Shown here piece after piece: positions 1-11,844 of a DNA stretch of 30,193 bases. The translations under genes were made by a program, and so were the position numbers. The first letter of the stretch is position 1. Each line of letters starts with the position of its first letter. This DNA is from UBA2231 sp964415175 (lineage in GTDB: Bacteria > Elusimicrobiota > Elusimicrobia > Elusimicrobiales > UBA9959): positions 1 to 30,193 of the forward strand of contig CAYPYG010000033.1 in assembly GCA_964415175.1 (NCBI GenBank), given 5' to 3'. Under the pieces are notes generated by a model. It saw only the letters and a program-made list of their open reading frames with translations, was not told where the DNA came from and made no database searches.

Positions 1-169
1 TCTACCTGGTCGCCATACTCTTCGTCATGTTCGACATAGAGATAGTCTTCCTCTACCCCTGGGCCGTTTCCTTCCGCCAGCTCGGCCCCGGCGCGCTGGC
101 GGCCATGGCGGCCTTCATCCTGGTGCTCGGCGCGGGCCTGTTCTACGCCGTAAAGAGGGGGGCGCTGGA

Positions 170-179
<10 letters not shown>
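1..179 (+). CDS. nuoA: NADH-quinone oxidoreductase subunit A, 3' part only
   Basis: This is the C-terminal 58 residues of NuoA, a small membrane subunit of complex I located near the quinone site. The reading frame enters at base 3 and ends at the TAG at 177-179. The visible part has the family signature LFVMFDIEIVFLYPWA, followed by a transmembrane helix (AAMAAFILVLGAGLFYAVKRG) and the typical short end LEWD. The acidic residues of FDIEIVF sit in the second helix of the family. The start codon and the operon promoter lie outside the window. The gene overlaps nuoB by 10 bases, which suggests translational coupling. The identification rests on the signature and the position directly before nuoB and is secure. 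Confidence 0.95.
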
Positions 180-647
<468 letters not shown>

Positions 648-658
<11 letters not shown>

Positions 659-1124
659 GAATATTTTAGAGGCGCTTAGAACGGAACTCGGCGGCAAGGT
701 CGTCGAGACTCACTCCTTCCGCGGGGACGACACCGCCGTCGTAGCCCCCGAAGCGTGGCTGGAGGCGGCGTCGCTCCTCAAGGACAAGCTGGGCTTCGAC
801 TTCCTGATGGACCTGGCCGGCGCCGACTACCTGCCGCGGGAGCCCCGCTTCGAGGTCGTCTGCCATTTCTACGGTTCGAAGACCAACGCCCGCCTGCGCC
901 TCAAGACCCGCCTGCCCGGCGGCAAGCCGGCCGTGGATTCGCTGGCCGCCCTCTGGCTCTCCGCCGACTGGTTCGAGCGCGAGGCCTGGGACATGTACGG
1001 CATAGATTTCAAGGGCCACCCCGACCTGCGGCGCCTGCTGATGTACGACTCCTTCGAGGGCCACCCCCTGCGCAAGGACTACCCGCTCAAAGGCCGCCAG
1101 CCGAGGATAGACCATGCGGATTAA
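648..1124 (+). CDS. nuoC: NADH-quinone oxidoreductase subunit C (30 kDa)
   Basis: NuoC is the 30-kDa subunit of the hydrogenase-like module of complex I and packs against NuoB and NuoD. The 158 residues carry the family signature around DWFEREAWDMYGIDFKGHP, followed by LRRLLMYDSFEGHPLRKDYP. It is a stand-alone NuoC and not a NuoCD fusion. The start overlaps nuoB by 11 bases. The stop (TAA, 1122-1124) is also the first three bases of the conserved left edge of palindromic element A, so the last few residues (RIDHAD) could have been reset by insertion of the element. That last point is inference. Confidence 0.97.
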
Positions 1125-1252
1125 GGGAATAACGGGGATGCCGCCGGTTCACCTAAGAAGAACCGTCCGAGGCAGGAGCGCGAGCACGGTGTGCGAGCGG
1201 CGTTTTTGCGTGGTGAACCGCCGGGATACCCGAATGGTTCTCCGCTAATAAC
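1122..1252 (+). repeat. Palindromic intergenic element, copy A (nuoC/nuoD)
   Basis: This non-coding stretch fills the whole nuoC-nuoD gap. Its outer arms pair: 1141-1153 with 1212-1224 match at 12 of 13 positions, including the perfect pair ggttcacc/ggtgaacc. Inside these, aagaac (1158-1163) pairs with gttttt (1202-1207), with one G-U wobble. The centre holds the hairpin gcac-ggt-gtgc inside the 18-mer gcgagcacggtgtgcgag (1180-1197), which is identical in copy C. The left edge (taagggaataacgggg) and right edge (cccgaatggttctccgct) match the edges of copies B and C. Copy A lacks the second inner hairpin found in the other two. It codes for nothing I can recognise. A REP/MITE-like element or a cis-acting RNA are both possible. 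Confidence 0.8.
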
Positions 1253-2466
<1,214 letters not shown>

Positions 2467-2470
<4 letters not shown>

Positions 2471-2964
2471 AGAAGTTCAAGTTCTCCGAGGAATTCAACC
2501 GCAAGGTGGCCGCGACGGTCGCCAGGTACCCGAAAGCGGACGCCGCGCTGATCCCGCTGATGCAGGAAGTGCAGCGCGAGCTGGGCCATTTCCCCGAAGA
2601 GGCGGCCCAGGCGCTGGCCAATCTCCTGGGCATATCCTACGCCCGCGTGAAGGGCGTACTGACCTTCTACACCATGTTCCGCCGCGAGCCCGGGGGAAAA
2701 TATCTCCTCCAGGTCTGCCGCAACCTCTCCTGCCACATGACGGGCTCGGTAAAGCTCCTGGAATACCTCAAGGCCAGGCTCGGCATAGAGGAAGGCGGCA
2801 CCACCCATGACGGTCTCTTCACGCTGATGACCGTCGAATGCCTGGGCTCCTGCGGCACGGCGCCGGTCATGATGGTCAACGACGATTATCACGAGAACCT
2901 GACGGTGGAAAAACTGGACAAGCTCATCTCCGGTCTGCGTGCGGAAGCGAAGGCGCATAAATAA
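2467..2964 (+). CDS. nuoE: NADH-quinone oxidoreductase subunit E (24 kDa)
   Basis: NuoE is the thioredoxin-fold subunit of the NADH-oxidising module and binds [2Fe-2S] cluster N1a. The 165 residues show the four ligands as C-x4-C in VCRNLSCHMTG and C-x3-C in ECLGSCGTAPVM. The start is the ATG at 2467, overlapping the nuoD stop by 4 bases. The open frame extends further upstream, but that part is antisense-like filler within nuoD and the family begins near this ATG. The stop overlaps the nuoF start by one base (TAATG). With nuoF and nuoG this shows the enzyme takes electrons from NADH and not from ferredoxin or F420 alone. Confidence 0.97.
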
Positions 2965-4226
2965 TGGCCGAACAGATACTGCTCAAGCACAAAGTGGTGT
3001 CGCTGGACGGCTACAAGGCCTCCGGCGGCTGGACCGCGCTCGAAAAGGCCACCCGCATGGAACCGGCCGCCATCATCGACGAGGTGAAGAAATCCGGCCT
3101 GCGCGGCCGCGGCGGCGCCGGCTTCCCGGCCGGCCTGAAATGGTCGTTCATCCCCAAGGACAGCGCCAAAGAGCGTTACGTCGTCTGCAACGCCGACGAG
3201 GGCGAACCCGGCACTTTCAAGGACCGCGAACTGATCCGCATGAACCCCTACCTGCTCATCGAGGGCATGGCCATAGCCGGCCGCGCGATAGGGGCGAAGA
3301 CCGGCTACATCTACGTGCGCGGCGAATTCGCCCGCGAGGCCGCCCTGCTGGAGAAATGCATAGGCGAGGCGAAAGTGGCCGGCTTCCTGGGCGACAAGCT
3401 CTTCGGCTCCGGTTTCAGTTTCGACCTGCACGTCCACAAGGGCGCCGGCGCCTATATCTGCGGCGAAGAGACCGCCCTGCTCGAGTCCATAGAGGGCCGC
3501 CGCGGCCAGCCGCGCCTCAAGCCCCCGTTCCCCGCCGTCGAAGGCCTGTTCGCCTGCCCGACGGTCATCAACAATGTCGAAACGCTGGCCGCCGTGCCCG
3601 CGATAATAGAGAAAGGCGGAGCCTGGTACGCCGGCCTCGGCGCGGGCAAGAGCACCGGCACCAAGCTTTTCTCGATAAGCGGCCCGGTGAAAAAGCCCGG
3701 CGTCTATGAGGCCGAGCTCGGCATACCCTTTAAAACCTTCCTGGAAGAATACGCCGGCGGCATGGCCGAAGGCAAAAAACTCAAGGCCGTCATACCCGGC
3801 GGCTCGTCCACGCCCGTCCTCACCGCCGAAGAGGCGATGAACGCCAGGCTCGACTACGAGTCGCTGGCCGCCGCCGGCTCCATGCTGGGCTCGGGGGGGA
3901 TAATAGTCATAGCCGAAGACACCTGCATGGTGGACGCCCTGCTGGTACTGGCCAGATTCTACCATCACGAATCCTGCGGCCAGTGCACGCCCTGCCGCGA
4001 AGGCACCGGCTGGACCGAGAAAGTCCTGCGCCGCTTCGAGGAGGGCGGGGCCGGGCCCGGCGACGCCGACCTGCTGCTCTCCATCTCCAACAACATGGTG
4101 GGCCGCACCATCTGCCCCCTGGCCGACGCCCTCGCCATGCCCGTCATCAGCTTTATAACCAAGTTCCGCGAAGAGTTCGACGCCCACGCCGCCGGCAACA
4201 CCTGCCGTCCCGGGAGGACGAAATGA
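2964..4226 (+). CDS. nuoF: NADH-quinone oxidoreductase subunit F (FMN and NADH site)
   Basis: NuoF oxidises NADH with a bound FMN and passes electrons to [4Fe-4S] cluster N3. The 420-residue protein has the glycine-rich nucleotide/flavin motif GLRGRGGAGFPAGLKW (46-60), NADEGEPGTFKDRE (76-89), the GAYICGEETALLESIEG segment (162-178), and the N3 ligands C338, C341, C344 (SCGQCTPC) and C384 (TICPLADA). Length is normal. It begins one base inside the nuoE stop. It is followed by palindromic element B, so nuoG is separated from it by 178 bases, which is odd in an otherwise overlapping operon. Its FMN would be supplied by the riboflavin genes encoded further along. Confidence 0.98.
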   Translation: MAEQILLKHKVVSLDGYKASGGWTALEKATRMEPAAIIDEVKKSGLRGRGGAGFPAGLKWSFIPKDSAKERYVVCNADEGEPGTFKDRELIRMNPYLLIEGMAIAGRAIGAKTGYIYVRGEFAREAALLEKCIGEAKVAGFLGDKLFGSGFSFDLHVHKGAGAYICGEETALLESIEGRRGQPRLKPPFPAVEGLFACPTVINNVETLAAVPAIIEKGGAWYAGLGAGKSTGTKLFSISGPVKKPGVYEAELGIPFKTFLEEYAGGMAEGKKLKAVIPGGSSTPVLTAEEAMNARLDYESLAAAGSMLGSGGIIVIAEDTCMVDALLVLARFYHHESCGQCTPCREGTGWTEKVLRRFEEGGAGPGDADLLLSISNNMVGRTICPLADALAMPVISFITKFREEFDAHAAGNTCRPGRTK

Positions 4227-4404
4227 AGGAACAACCGGGGGAGGCGTCGCGCCAGTTTAGCAAAACCGCCCCGGAGCTCCGAGCTTGCGTAAGCGCGAGG
4301 AGCGAGGGAAGAGGGCCGAGCGCTATGCGCGAGAGCCCGTGTTTTGCGGACTGGCACGACGCCATGCCCCCGAATGATTACTCCGCTTTTTGGATCGTGA
4401 TAGG
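4224..4404 (+). repeat. Palindromic intergenic element, copy B (nuoF/nuoG)
   Basis: This is the largest copy of the element family and runs from the nuoF stop to the nuoG start. The outer arms 4243-4256 and 4350-4363 pair at 13 of 14 positions, and caaaac (4261-4266) pairs with gttttg (4341-4346). Inside are two hairpins. Hairpin 1 (4276-4303) is gctcc/ggagc closing the core GAGCTTGCGTAAGCGCGA. Hairpin 2 (4313-4338) is gggc/gccc, an internal loop CGA/GAGA, then gcgc-tat-gcgc. Copy C has the same cores and loops but different, still complementary, stem bases. The right edge cccccgaatgattactccgct matches copy A. No ORF of note lies within it. Confidence 0.85.
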
Positions 4405-5928
4405 ATGAAACTGAAGATAGACGGGAAAGAGACGCAGGTGCAGCCGGGGACCTCGATACTCGAGGCCGCCCAGGCCATGGGCGTCCTTATACCCCGCTAC
4501 TGCTATCACCCGTCGCTGAGCGTCGCCGGCAACTGCCGCATCTGCCTGGTCGAGATAGAAGGAGCGCCCAAACTGGTCACCGCCTGCTCCACACCCTGCG
4601 CCGAAGGGATGTCGGTACTCACCGCCAGCGAAAAGGTGCGCGCCGCCCGCCGCGACGTGCTGGAATTCCTGCTGATAAACCACCCGCTCGACTGCCCCAT
4701 CTGCGACCAGGCCGGAGAATGCGGCCTGCAGGACTATTACATGGAGCACGGACTCCATAAAAGCCGCTTCCCCCAGGCCGACAAAGTCCGCCGCCACAAG
4801 CGCCGTGACGTCGGCAAATACCTGGTGCTGGACAATGAGCGCTGCATACTCTGCACCAGGTGCGTACGCTTCTGCGAGGAAGTGACCAGGACCGGGGAGC
4901 TCTGCGTCAGGGAGCGCGGCGACCACTCCTATATAGACCTCAAACCCGGCTCGCGCCTGGACAACGATTATTCGCTCAATATCGCCGACATCTGCCCCGT
5001 AGGCGCCTTCACCTCGGCCGATTTCAGGTTCAAGAAGCGCGTCTGGTTCCTGGAGCGCACGGCCTCGGTCTGCGCGGGCTGCGCCACCGGCTGCCCGATA
5101 GAGGTGCATCACAAAGACAATATAGTCTACCGCCTGATGCCGCGCCCCGAGGAAGGGTTCCCGGCCTGGCTCTGCGACGAGGGACGCATGACCTACAAGT
5201 CGCTGCGCGCCCCCGGACGACCGGCCGCGGCCTTCTGCGAGGAGGGGAACCTCAAGCCCGCCGCCGGCCTGCGTTTCGCCGCCTCGCGCCTGGGCAAGCT
5301 GAAGCCCGAACAGGTGGCGATCTTCGGCTCGCCGTTCATGTCGCTCGAGGACAACCTGGCCCTGGCCGAGCTGGCCGCCGCCATAGGCACCAAAAATTTC
5401 TGCCTCCACTTCAGTACCGAACCGGGCATAAAGGACGGCATACTCAAGAACACCGACCATTCGCCAAATTCGCGCGGCCTGGCGCTCATCCACGCGGTGT
5501 ACGGCGGCTACACCCGCGAGCAGTTCAGCGAGCGTCTGGCTTCCGGCGAGGTCAGGTTCGTACTGGGCCGCAACGAGGAAGTCAAAGCCGCCCTGACGGC
5601 CGCCAGGACCGACATCCCTTCTTCCGTCTTCTCTTTCTCCGACGAGCCGGCCCCCGGCCGCGCCTGCGTGCTGCCGGCCGCCTCCCATTTCGAGTCGGAC
5701 TGCCTGTTCATCAACTACGCGGGCCGCCTGCGCCGGGCACGGGCCGCGGTCAAGGCGCCCGAGGGAGTCCTGCCGGTCTGGCAGGCCGCCGACAGGATCG
5801 CCTCCATGCTGGGCGCGCCGATACGGCTGGAGACCCGCGCGGCGGTGCTGGAGCGGCTGAAGGCGAAGATACCGGAGCTGGCGGGCGCGCCGCTCTCCGA
5901 CGACAAGGCGGAGTTCGAGCTCAAATGA
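4405..5928 (+). CDS. nuoG: NADH-quinone oxidoreductase subunit G, short form
   Basis: NuoG carries the chain of iron-sulfur clusters between NuoF and the rest of the peripheral arm. Starting at the ATG at 4405, the 507 residues show a [2Fe-2S] ferredoxin domain (C33, C44, C47, C61), the N5 ligands H93, C97, C100, C106, and an N4 set beginning C147, C150, C153, C157. A further C-x2-C-x3-C-x26-C set (VCAGCATGC...LCDEG) fits the optional N7 cluster. The molybdopterin-oxidoreductase-like C-terminal part is much shorter than in long NuoG proteins (700-900 residues). An in-frame TTG at 4390 is possible, but the ATG fits the family start. No strong ribosome binding site is seen; element B lies just upstream. 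Confidence 0.96.
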   Translation: MKLKIDGKETQVQPGTSILEAAQAMGVLIPRYCYHPSLSVAGNCRICLVEIEGAPKLVTACSTPCAEGMSVLTASEKVRAARRDVLEFLLINHPLDCPICDQAGECGLQDYYMEHGLHKSRFPQADKVRRHKRRDVGKYLVLDNERCILCTRCVRFCEEVTRTGELCVRERGDHSYIDLKPGSRLDNDYSLNIADICPVGAFTSADFRFKKRVWFLERTASVCAGCATGCPIEVHHKDNIVYRLMPRPEEGFPAWLCDEGRMTYKSLRAPGRPAAAFCEEGNLKPAAGLRFAASRLGKLKPEQVAIFGSPFMSLEDNLALAELAAAIGTKNFCLHFSTEPGIKDGILKNTDHSPNSRGLALIHAVYGGYTREQFSERLASGEVRFVLGRNEEVKAALTAARTDIPSSVFSFSDEPAPGRACVLPAASHFESDCLFINYAGRLRRARAAVKAPEGVLPVWQAADRIASMLGAPIRLETRAAVLERLKAKIPELAGAPLSDDKAEFELK

Positions 5929-7049
5929 CGCCGTCCGTACCCGACTTCATGCTCGCGCACATGGACCTCCTGGTCTTCCTGGGCGTTTCTTTCCTCAAGG
6001 CCTGCGTGGTCTTCGGCGCCGTGATGGGCTTCGCCGCCCTGCTCACGCTGGCCGAGCGCAAGGTCAGCGCCCTCATGCAGGACCGGATCGGGCCCAACCG
6101 GGCTTCCGTGTTCGGCTTCGCGCTGGGCGGACTCTTCCATCCGGCCGCCGACGGTATAAAGCTCATGCTCAAAGAGGATTTCGTCCCGAAGTGGGGGGAC
6201 AAGGTCCTCTTCACGCTGGCGCCTCTCTTCGCGCTCTTCCCCGTGCTGCTGCTCTTCGCCGCCCTGCCCTTCGGCAATTATATCGACATAGCCGGCCTGC
6301 GTATAGATCTCCAGATAGCCGACTTCAACCTGGGCATACTCTTCATACTGGCCGTCTCGTCGCTGGCCATCTACGGGGCTTTCCTCTCGGGCTGGGCCTC
6401 GCGCAACAACTTCGCGCTGCTCGGCTCGCTGCGCGCGGCCGCGCAGATGATCTCCTACGAGGTGGCGCTGGGCCTCACTCTCGTCGGCGTCCTGATGGTC
6501 TACGGTTCGGCCAGCCTGCAGGACATCGCGCGGGCGCAGGGGGAACTGCTCTTCGGCTGGCTGCCGGCCTGGGGCATAGTCTGCCAGCCTTTCGCCTTCC
6601 TGCTCTTCCTGGCCGCGGCCCAGGCGGAGAACAAGCGCACGCCGTTCGACGTGGTAGAGGGCGAAAGCGAGATCATCGGCTATTTCCTCGAGTACAGCTC
6701 GATGCGTTTCGCCTCTTTCATGTTCTCCGAGTTCGTCGAGATGATAGTGATCTCGATGCTGGCCGCCACGCTTTTCTTCGGCGGCTGGCAGGTGCCTTAC
6801 CTCCAGCAATCCGGCTTCGTCTTCCCCTGGGACGCGGAGATACCGCTTAACCATTACCTCGTGGTGCTGCTGCAGGTCGGCAGCATAACGGTCAAGACCG
6901 TCTTCTTCAGCTGGCTGCTGCTGGTCATACGCTGGACGCTGCCGCGGTTCCGGTTCGACCAGGTCATGACGCTGTGCTGGAAGGGGCTGCTGCCGCTGGC
7001 CCTGCTCAATATCCTCGCGACGGGCGTCGCCATATGGTGGCTCGGATGA
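5925..7049 (+). CDS. nuoH: NADH-quinone oxidoreductase subunit H (ND1-like)
   Basis: NuoH is the membrane subunit that joins the peripheral arm to the membrane arm and helps form the quinone channel. The 374 residues are strongly hydrophobic, with about eight helices and family motifs AERKVSALMQDRIGPNR, the DGIKLMLKEDF loop, and the quinone-side loop AENKRTPFDVVEGESE followed by SSMRFASFMFSEF. The ATG at 5925 overlaps the nuoG stop (ATGA); the open frame continues upstream within nuoG but is not the gene. The stop overlaps nuoI by 4 bases. Length and motifs are complete. Confidence 0.97.
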   Translation: MTPSVPDFMLAHMDLLVFLGVSFLKACVVFGAVMGFAALLTLAERKVSALMQDRIGPNRASVFGFALGGLFHPAADGIKLMLKEDFVPKWGDKVLFTLAPLFALFPVLLLFAALPFGNYIDIAGLRIDLQIADFNLGILFILAVSSLAIYGAFLSGWASRNNFALLGSLRAAAQMISYEVALGLTLVGVLMVYGSASLQDIARAQGELLFGWLPAWGIVCQPFAFLLFLAAAQAENKRTPFDVVEGESEIIGYFLEYSSMRFASFMFSEFVEMIVISMLAATLFFGGWQVPYLQQSGFVFPWDAEIPLNHYLVVLLQVGSITVKTVFFSWLLLVIRWTLPRFRFDQVMTLCWKGLLPLALLNILATGVAIWWLG

Positions 7050-7609
7050 TAAAGATAAAGAAAGTCGACAACCGCCCGCTGACCCTGCTCGAGCGCCTCT
7101 ATTTCACCGAAGTGGCCGCCGGGATGCTGGTCACGCTGAAGCATTTCTTCCGCAATCTCTTTAAACCTTCGAACATAGTCACGGTCAGCTATCCCGAGGA
7201 GCGCATCCCGCTGCCCGGCAACGCCCGTCTGCGCACGCGCCACCGCCTCAAACTGCGCGCCGACGGCACGCCCAAGTGCGTGGCCTGCTACATGTGCCAG
7301 ACCGCCTGCCCGGCCTACTGCATAGATATAACCGCGGGCGAGTATTCCGACGGGAACCCGGTCGAGAAATACCCGGTCGGATTCGATATAGACCTGTCCA
7401 GGTGCGTTATGTGCGGCATGTGCGTCGAGGCCTGCCCCGAGGACGCCATAGCGATGGACACCGGGGAGATCCCCGGCGGCGCTCTGAACCGCGACGACAT
7501 GTTCATGACCAAGCGGGACCTGCTGCGCAACCTGCCGGGCGAGCCTTCCCTGCTCGGCGCCTCCAACCGGCTGCACAATGAATGGGATCGGAAGGGGAAG
7601 AAGAAATGA
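7046..7609 (+). CDS. nuoI: NADH-quinone oxidoreductase subunit I (2x[4Fe-4S])
   Basis: NuoI is the ferredoxin-like subunit holding clusters N6a and N6b, which pass electrons to N2 in NuoB. The 187 residues have two classic motifs: C78-x2-C81-x2-C84-x3-C88 (CVACYMCQTACP) and C120-x2-C123-x2-C126-x3-C130 (CVMCGMCVEACP). The N-terminal amphipathic segment (EVAAGMLVTLKHFFRNLF) is the part that touches the membrane in the family. The start at 7046 overlaps the nuoH stop (ATGA) and gives the normal family N-terminus. The lysine-rich end overlaps nuoJ by 4 bases. Confidence 0.97.
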   Translation: MIKIKKVDNRPLTLLERLYFTEVAAGMLVTLKHFFRNLFKPSNIVTVSYPEERIPLPGNARLRTRHRLKLRADGTPKCVACYMCQTACPAYCIDITAGEYSDGNPVEKYPVGFDIDLSRCVMCGMCVEACPEDAIAMDTGEIPGGALNRDDMFMTKRDLLRNLPGEPSLLGASNRLHNEWDRKGKKK

Positions 7610-8109
7610 AGCCCTTCCTGCTCAACGCCGCTTTCTATCTGCTCTCGGGCGCCGTACTCGCCGGGGCCGCCGGCACCGTCCTCCTGCGCCGGCCGCTATA
7701 CTGCGCCCTGTCGCTGCTCTTCACCCTGCTGGCAACCTCGGGCCTCTACATACTGCTGGGCGCCGAACTGGCCGGCTACCTGCAGATAATAGTCTATGCC
7801 GGCGCCGTCATGGCGCTGTTCATCCTGGCCATACATATGACCGGCCAGGACGAAGCGCTGAAAGTCCCGCCGCTGCCGCGGCTGCTGCTCATGGCCGCCG
7901 GCGCGGGCGCGGCCGGCCTCTTCGCCCTGCTGATGCTGGCCTCGGCCCGCTTCTTCATCGCTTTCGTAAAGCTGGCGCCCGAACCCTACTCCGTGGCGGA
8001 GCAGGCCGGGCTCATCTTCGGCCGCTACGCGCCGCAGTTCGAGCTCCTCTCGCTGCTGGTGCTGGCGGGCATAGCGGGGGCCGTGCTGACGGCTAAGAAG
8101 AAGTTATGA
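7606..8109 (+). CDS. nuoJ: NADH-quinone oxidoreductase subunit J (ND6-like)
   Basis: NuoJ is a five-helix membrane subunit beside NuoK, at the hinge of the proton-translocating arm. The 167 residues are mostly hydrophobic and include the conserved third-helix stretch AGYLQIIVYAGAVMALFIL, the site of the pi-bulge in the family. I chose the ATG at 7606 over an in-frame upstream codon at 7582 because it overlaps the nuoI stop (ATGA), has a purine-rich site (ggaaggggaa) just before it, and gives the usual N-terminus MKPFLLNAAFYLLSG. The C-terminus overlaps nuoK by 4 bases. Confidence 0.96.
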   Translation: MKPFLLNAAFYLLSGAVLAGAAGTVLLRRPLYCALSLLFTLLATSGLYILLGAELAGYLQIIVYAGAVMALFILAIHMTGQDEALKVPPLPRLLLMAAGAGAAGLFALLMLASARFFIAFVKLAPEPYSVAEQAGLIFGRYAPQFELLSLLVLAGIAGAVLTAKKKL

Positions 8110-8434
8110 TGAACTTCCTGCCCCTGACCGAGTCCGTGTCCCTGGCCCATATCGTCGGCCTGGGCGTGGCCGTCTTCGCCGCCGGGGCCTTCGGCTTCCT
8201 GGTGCGGCGCAACCTCATCGTCCTGCTGATGTGCGTGGAGCTTATGCTCAACGGCGCCAATATCGTCCTGGTCGCCTTCTCGCGCGCGCCCGGCGCCGTC
8301 GACCCGCAGGTCTGGGTCATCTTCATGTTCGCCGTAGCCGCCGCCGAGGCCGGCGTGGGCCTGGCCCTGGCCGTCCTGATATGGCGCAGGCTGGGGACCC
8401 TGGACATAGACGCTTTAAAGGAGCTTAAAGGATA

Positions 8435-8435
<1 letters not shown>
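8106..8435 (+). CDS. nuoK: NADH-quinone oxidoreductase subunit K (ND4L-like)
   Basis: NuoK is a three-helix subunit with two glutamates in the membrane that take part in proton transfer. The 109 residues contain the motif LIVLLMCVELMLNGANIVLVAF (read here in two parts: LLMCVELMLN and GANIVLVAF), whose Glu is the conserved one, and a second membrane Glu in FAVAAAEAGVGLALAV. Length is typical (about 100). The start is the first of two ATGs at 8106, which overlaps the nuoJ stop; the second ATG would serve equally well. The stop overlaps the nuoL start as TAATG. Confidence 0.96.
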
Positions 8436-10323
<1,888 letters not shown>

Positions 10324-10327
<4 letters not shown>

Positions 10328-11844
10328 TGATAGGCCCCGACCTGCTCAATATCGCCATCTACCTGCCGCTGGCGGCGGCCGTCGGCATAGCCCTGCTGCC
10401 GCGCGATAAGGAACATTTGGCCGGTCCGCTGGCGCTGGCGGCCTCGCTGCTGGCCTTCGTCCCCGCGCTGGCGCTCTACCTCGGCTTCGACCCCGCCCTG
10501 CCCGGCATGCAGTTCGCGCAGGATCTGCCCTGGCTCTCCGCCCTGGGCGCGCGCTACGCCGTCGGCCTCGACGGCATAAGCCTGCTGATGTTCATGCTGA
10601 CCGCCTTCCTGGGGCCGATAGCCGTGCTCTCGTCGTTCACGGCGGTCAAAGAGCACCGCCGCTTCTATTACGCCTCGCTGCTGGCGCTGCAGACCGGCAT
10701 GCTGGGCGTCTTCGCCGCGCTCGACCTGCTGATCTTCTACGTCTTCTGGGAGGCGATGCTGATCCCGATGTACTTCCTCATCGGCATCTGGGGCGGGAAG
10801 CGCCGGATCTACGCCTCGGTCAAGTTCTTCATCTATACGATGGCCGGCAGCCTGCTGATGCTGGCGGCCATACTCTGGCTCTATTTCGACCATCAGAGCC
10901 GGACCGGCATTTACACCTTCGCGCTGAGCGCGTACGGCAACGCGGCGGCGGGGGGAACCGGGATGCTGCTGTTCCTGGCCTTCGCGCTGGCCTTCGCCAT
11001 CAAGGTGCCGCTCTGGCCTTTCCACACCTGGCTGCCCGACGCGCATGTCGAAGCCCCGACGGCGGGGTCCATCATACTGGCCGGCGTCCTGCTGAAGATG
11101 GGCGTCTACGGCTTCATCCGGATAGCGGTGCCTTTCTTCCCCGAAGCGGCCATGACGGCCGGCTGGCCGATAGCGGCTCTCGGGGCCTTCGGCGTGATAT
11201 ACGGCTCGCTGACCGCCTGGGCGCAGGACGATATCAAGAAGCTGGTCGCCTATTCTTCGGTGGCGCATCTCGGCATAGTCATGGTCGGCGCGCTGGTCCT
11301 GGAGCCGGCGGCCGTCGGCGGCGCGGTGCTGCAGATGGTCAATCACGGCCTGAGCACCGGCGCGCTGTTCCTCTGCGTGGGGATGCTCTATGAGCGCCGT
11401 CACACGCGGCTGATGGCCGATTACGGAGGCATCGCGAAAGTCATGCCGGCCTTCGCCGCGGTCTTCATGATAGTCACGCTCTCGTCCATCGGCCTGCCCG
11501 GGCTCAACGGCTTCATCGGCGAGTTCCTCATACTCTTCGGCTCGTTCAAAGTATGGCCCTGCCTGGCGCTGATCTCGCTGGGCGGCGTGATCCTGTCGGC
11601 CGTCTATATGCTGGGGATGTACCAGAAAGTGTTCTTCGGTCCCGTCACTAACCCCGCCAATAAGGAGCTCCCTGACCTCAAGGTCCGCGAATGGCTCTGC
11701 GTCCTGCCCCTGCTGGCGCTGATAGTCTGGATAGGCGTCTATCCCAACTTCTTCCTCAAGCGCCTCGACACGGCCGTCAACGACTATATACGCCTGGCCG
11801 GCGGCCAGCGCCCCCCGTTCTCCCTGGTACAGGAGGGGAAATAA
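10324..11844 (+). CDS. nuoM: NADH-quinone oxidoreductase subunit M (ND4-like antiporter)
   Basis: NuoM is the central antiporter-like subunit of the membrane arm. The 506 residues have about 14 helices and the family motifs FYVFWEAMLIPMYFLIGIWGG (conserved Glu), KVPLWPFHTWLPDAHVEAPT (Lys and the HTWLPDAH signature), and DIKKLVAYSSVAHLGIVM. Length matches the family (about 500). The two adjacent ATGs at 10324 overlap the nuoL stop. The end contains a strong site (aggagggg) that serves nuoN, whose ATG overlaps the nuoM stop by one base. Confidence 0.97.

Noticed and set aside
4390..4404. TTG at 4390 as the start of nuoG.
   Set aside because: The ATG at 4405 matches the family N-terminus, and TTG lies in the edge of element B.
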